Virus record (IMG/VR): IMGVR_UViG_3300036790_000178 | Location: 1 to 64,000 of that record | DNA from: a virus | DNA: 64,000 nt | Strand: one strand, 5' to 3' | Shown: positions 62,687-64,000 of the stretch, one piece after another | Layout of the letters: each line of letters starts with the position of its first letter | Numbering within the stretch: the first letter of the stretch is position 1 | Notes under the pieces: generated by a model | Databases searched by the model: none | Told to the model about the DNA's origin: nothing | The model's input: only the letters and a program-made list of their open reading frames with translations | Translations under genes and position numbers: made by a program

Positions 62687-64000
62687 GCGATTACCTGGCA
62701 TTCCTCGAACGCAAGGTCGCGCTGGCCCAGGCCTTCGGCTTCGAGATCGACCCGGCCGAGGTCAATCCCCTGCTATTCCCGCAGCAGCGCGACGCGGTCG
62801 TATGGGCCGTGGCGGGCGGCCGGCGCGCCCTCTTCGAGAGCTTCGGGCTCGGCAAGACCGTGCAGCAGTCCGAGATCGTGAGGATCGTGCGCGCGCGCGT
62901 CGGCGGCGCTGCGCTGATCTCTCTGCCGCTCGGGGTGCGCCATGAGTTCATCCGGGACGGCGCTCGCCTCGGCATCGACTTCCAGTTCATCCGCTCGCAC
63001 GATGAGATGCGGGCAGGCCACGAGTTCTACCTCACGAACCACGACAGCGTGCGGCTCGGCAAGGTCGATCCGGCGCGCTTCTCTGTGGCGAGCTTGGATG
63101 AGGCCGCGGTGCTGCGCTCCTACGGTTCTGACACGTTCCAGGAGTTCGTGCCGCTCTTTGCCAGCGTGCCGTATCGCTTCGTCGCGACGGCTACGCCTGA
63201 TCCGAACCGGCACAAGGAACTCATCCACTATTCGCACTTCTTGGGCGTGCTCGACTCCGGGCAGGCCCTGACGCGTTTCTTCCAGCGCAACAGCGAGAAA
63301 GCCGGGGATCTCACGCTCTATCCGCATAAGCGGCAAGAGTTCTTCCTGTGGCTCGCCTCTTGGTCGCTCTGGCTGCAGAAGCCGTCCGACCTCGGGTATA
63401 GCGACGAAGGCTATGACCTGCCGCCGCTCGACGTGCAGTTCCATGAGGTGGCCGTCGACCATTCGGCGGCGGCAGCGGATCGCGACGGCCAGGGGCAGAT
63501 GTTTCGCAACGCGGCTCTATCTGCTGCCACGGCGGCGAAGGAGAAGCGCGCGACGCTCGCGGATCGGATCGGGAAGGTCCGCGAGCTGCTCAGTACGATC
63601 GGGCCAGCGGAGCAGGTCGTCATCTGGGCGGACCTCAATGACGAGCAGTCCGCGATCGAGCAGGTCCTGGACGATGCCGGAATCAGCTATTCGTCGCTCT
63701 ACGGCTCGCAGGACATCGATCACCGCGAGAAGCTGCTCACCGACTGGCTCGAACGGCGCACGCGGGCCTTCGTGTCAAAACCCGTCATGTATGGCGCCGG
63801 CGTCAACCTGCAGCAGTGCAGCCGGATGATGTTTGCTGGCGTCACGTATAAGTTCTACGACGCCATCCAGGCGATTCACCGCATCTACCGCTTCCTGCAG
63901 ATGAAGGCCTGCAGGGTGGATTTCGTGCACGCCGAGAGCGAGCGCGAGGTCGTCACCAACTTCCGCGAGAAGTGGACTCAGCACAACGAGCAGACTGCGG
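62683..64000 (+). CDS. SNF2-like (superfamily 2) helicase, cut at window edge
   Basis: ATG 62683 opens a frame that is still open at 64000 (439 codons seen). Helicase motifs are FPQQRDAVVWAV (Q-motif), LFESFGLGKTVQQS (motif I), SVASLDEAAVLRSYG (motif II as DEAA), VPYRFVATATPDP (motif III), and the C-terminal domain with QVVIWADLNDEQSAIEQVLD, KPVMYGAGVNLQQCS and QAIHRIYRF (motif VI-like). It differs from canonical SNF2 (DEGH). In many phages such a helicase is fused to a DNA methylase domain C-terminally, but here that part is out of view. Confidence 0.75.
   Translation, partial: MSDYLAFLERKVALAQAFGFEIDPAEVNPLLFPQQRDAVVWAVAGGRRALFESFGLGKTVQQSEIVRIVRARVGGAALISLPLGVRHEFIRDGARLGIDFQFIRSHDEMRAGHEFYLTNHDSVRLGKVDPARFSVASLDEAAVLRSYGSDTFQEFVPLFASVPYRFVATATPDPNRHKELIHYSHFLGVLDSGQALTRFFQRNSEKAGDLTLYPHKRQEFFLWLASWSLWLQKPSDLGYSDEGYDLPPLDVQFHEVAVDHSAAAADRDGQGQMFRNAALSAATAAKEKRATLADRIGKVRELLSTIGPAEQVVIWADLNDEQSAIEQVLDDAGISYSSLYGSQDIDHREKLLTDWLERRTRAFVSKPVMYGAGVNLQQCSRMMFAGVTYKFYDAIQAIHRIYRFLQMKACRVDFVHAESEREVVTNFREKWTQHNEQTA

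Overview
The window is the left part of a temperate myovirus (contractile-tail) prophage in a GC-rich proteobacterial chromosome. About 0.75 kb of host DNA (the 3' end of a membrane-protein gene) lies at the left edge. Next comes a displaced 3' half of a tRNA-Ala(GGC) gene (809-854, minus strand), the expected scar of integration into that tRNA. Everything from there to base 64000 reads as phage. No integrase is visible; it and the other attachment site should lie beyond the right edge. The host cannot be named from these data. The encoded CCA, the alaW-like tRNA sequence and the GGAG-type ribosome binding sites fit a gamma- or betaproteobacterium.

Layout. (1) 0.9-5.0 kb: rightward accessory cassette with a near-consensus promoter (1375-1403), a RadC/JAMM protein, a small helix-turn-helix protein, several tiny overlapping genes, and two acetyltransferases (acyltransferase-3 and hexapeptide type) that look like surface-modifying lysogenic conversion genes. 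(2) 5.0-52.9 kb: one long leftward transcript. In transcription order from 52.9 kb it holds a CII-like regulator, a GerE-type HTH protein, replication genes (DUF1376 and a helicase-loader-like protein), a metallopeptidase, RusA and HNH genes, terminase small and large subunits, portal (DUF1073), head morphogenesis, a Nudix-DUF2213 fusion, major capsid (DUF2184), neck proteins, tail sheath, tube, frameshifted tail-assembly chaperones, tape measure, baseplate (spike, J), fibre, lysis genes, two papain-fold enzymes, and a set of large fibre- or spike-like proteins that carry secretion signals. (3) 52.9-54.0 kb: immunity region with a Cro-like gene, a CI-like repressor, two divergent promoters and copies of a GGGGAA-N4-TTCCCC palindrome. 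(4) 54.0-64.0 kb: rightward early operon, mostly with 4-bp ATGA overlaps. It encodes small proteins and a recombination set: YqaJ exonuclease, a probable annealing protein, a Rad50/SbcC-like ATPase, a DEDD exonuclease, and a SNF2-like helicase cut by the window edge.

The repressor probably holds both divergent promoters off in the lysogen. After induction, the left transcript supplies replication, packaging, virion and lysis functions and the right transcript supplies recombination. The most unusual features are: the secretion signals (Tat and Sec) on the large fibre/spike cluster; a textbook -1 slippery T8 run joining the two chaperone frames; a baseplate gene that appears to start at ATC; a Nudix domain fused to the DUF2213 head protein; a broken second rusA start next to an HNH gene; and a (Cys-x-x)n repeat protein in the early operon. 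All functional calls come from reading motifs and gene order; no database search was run.
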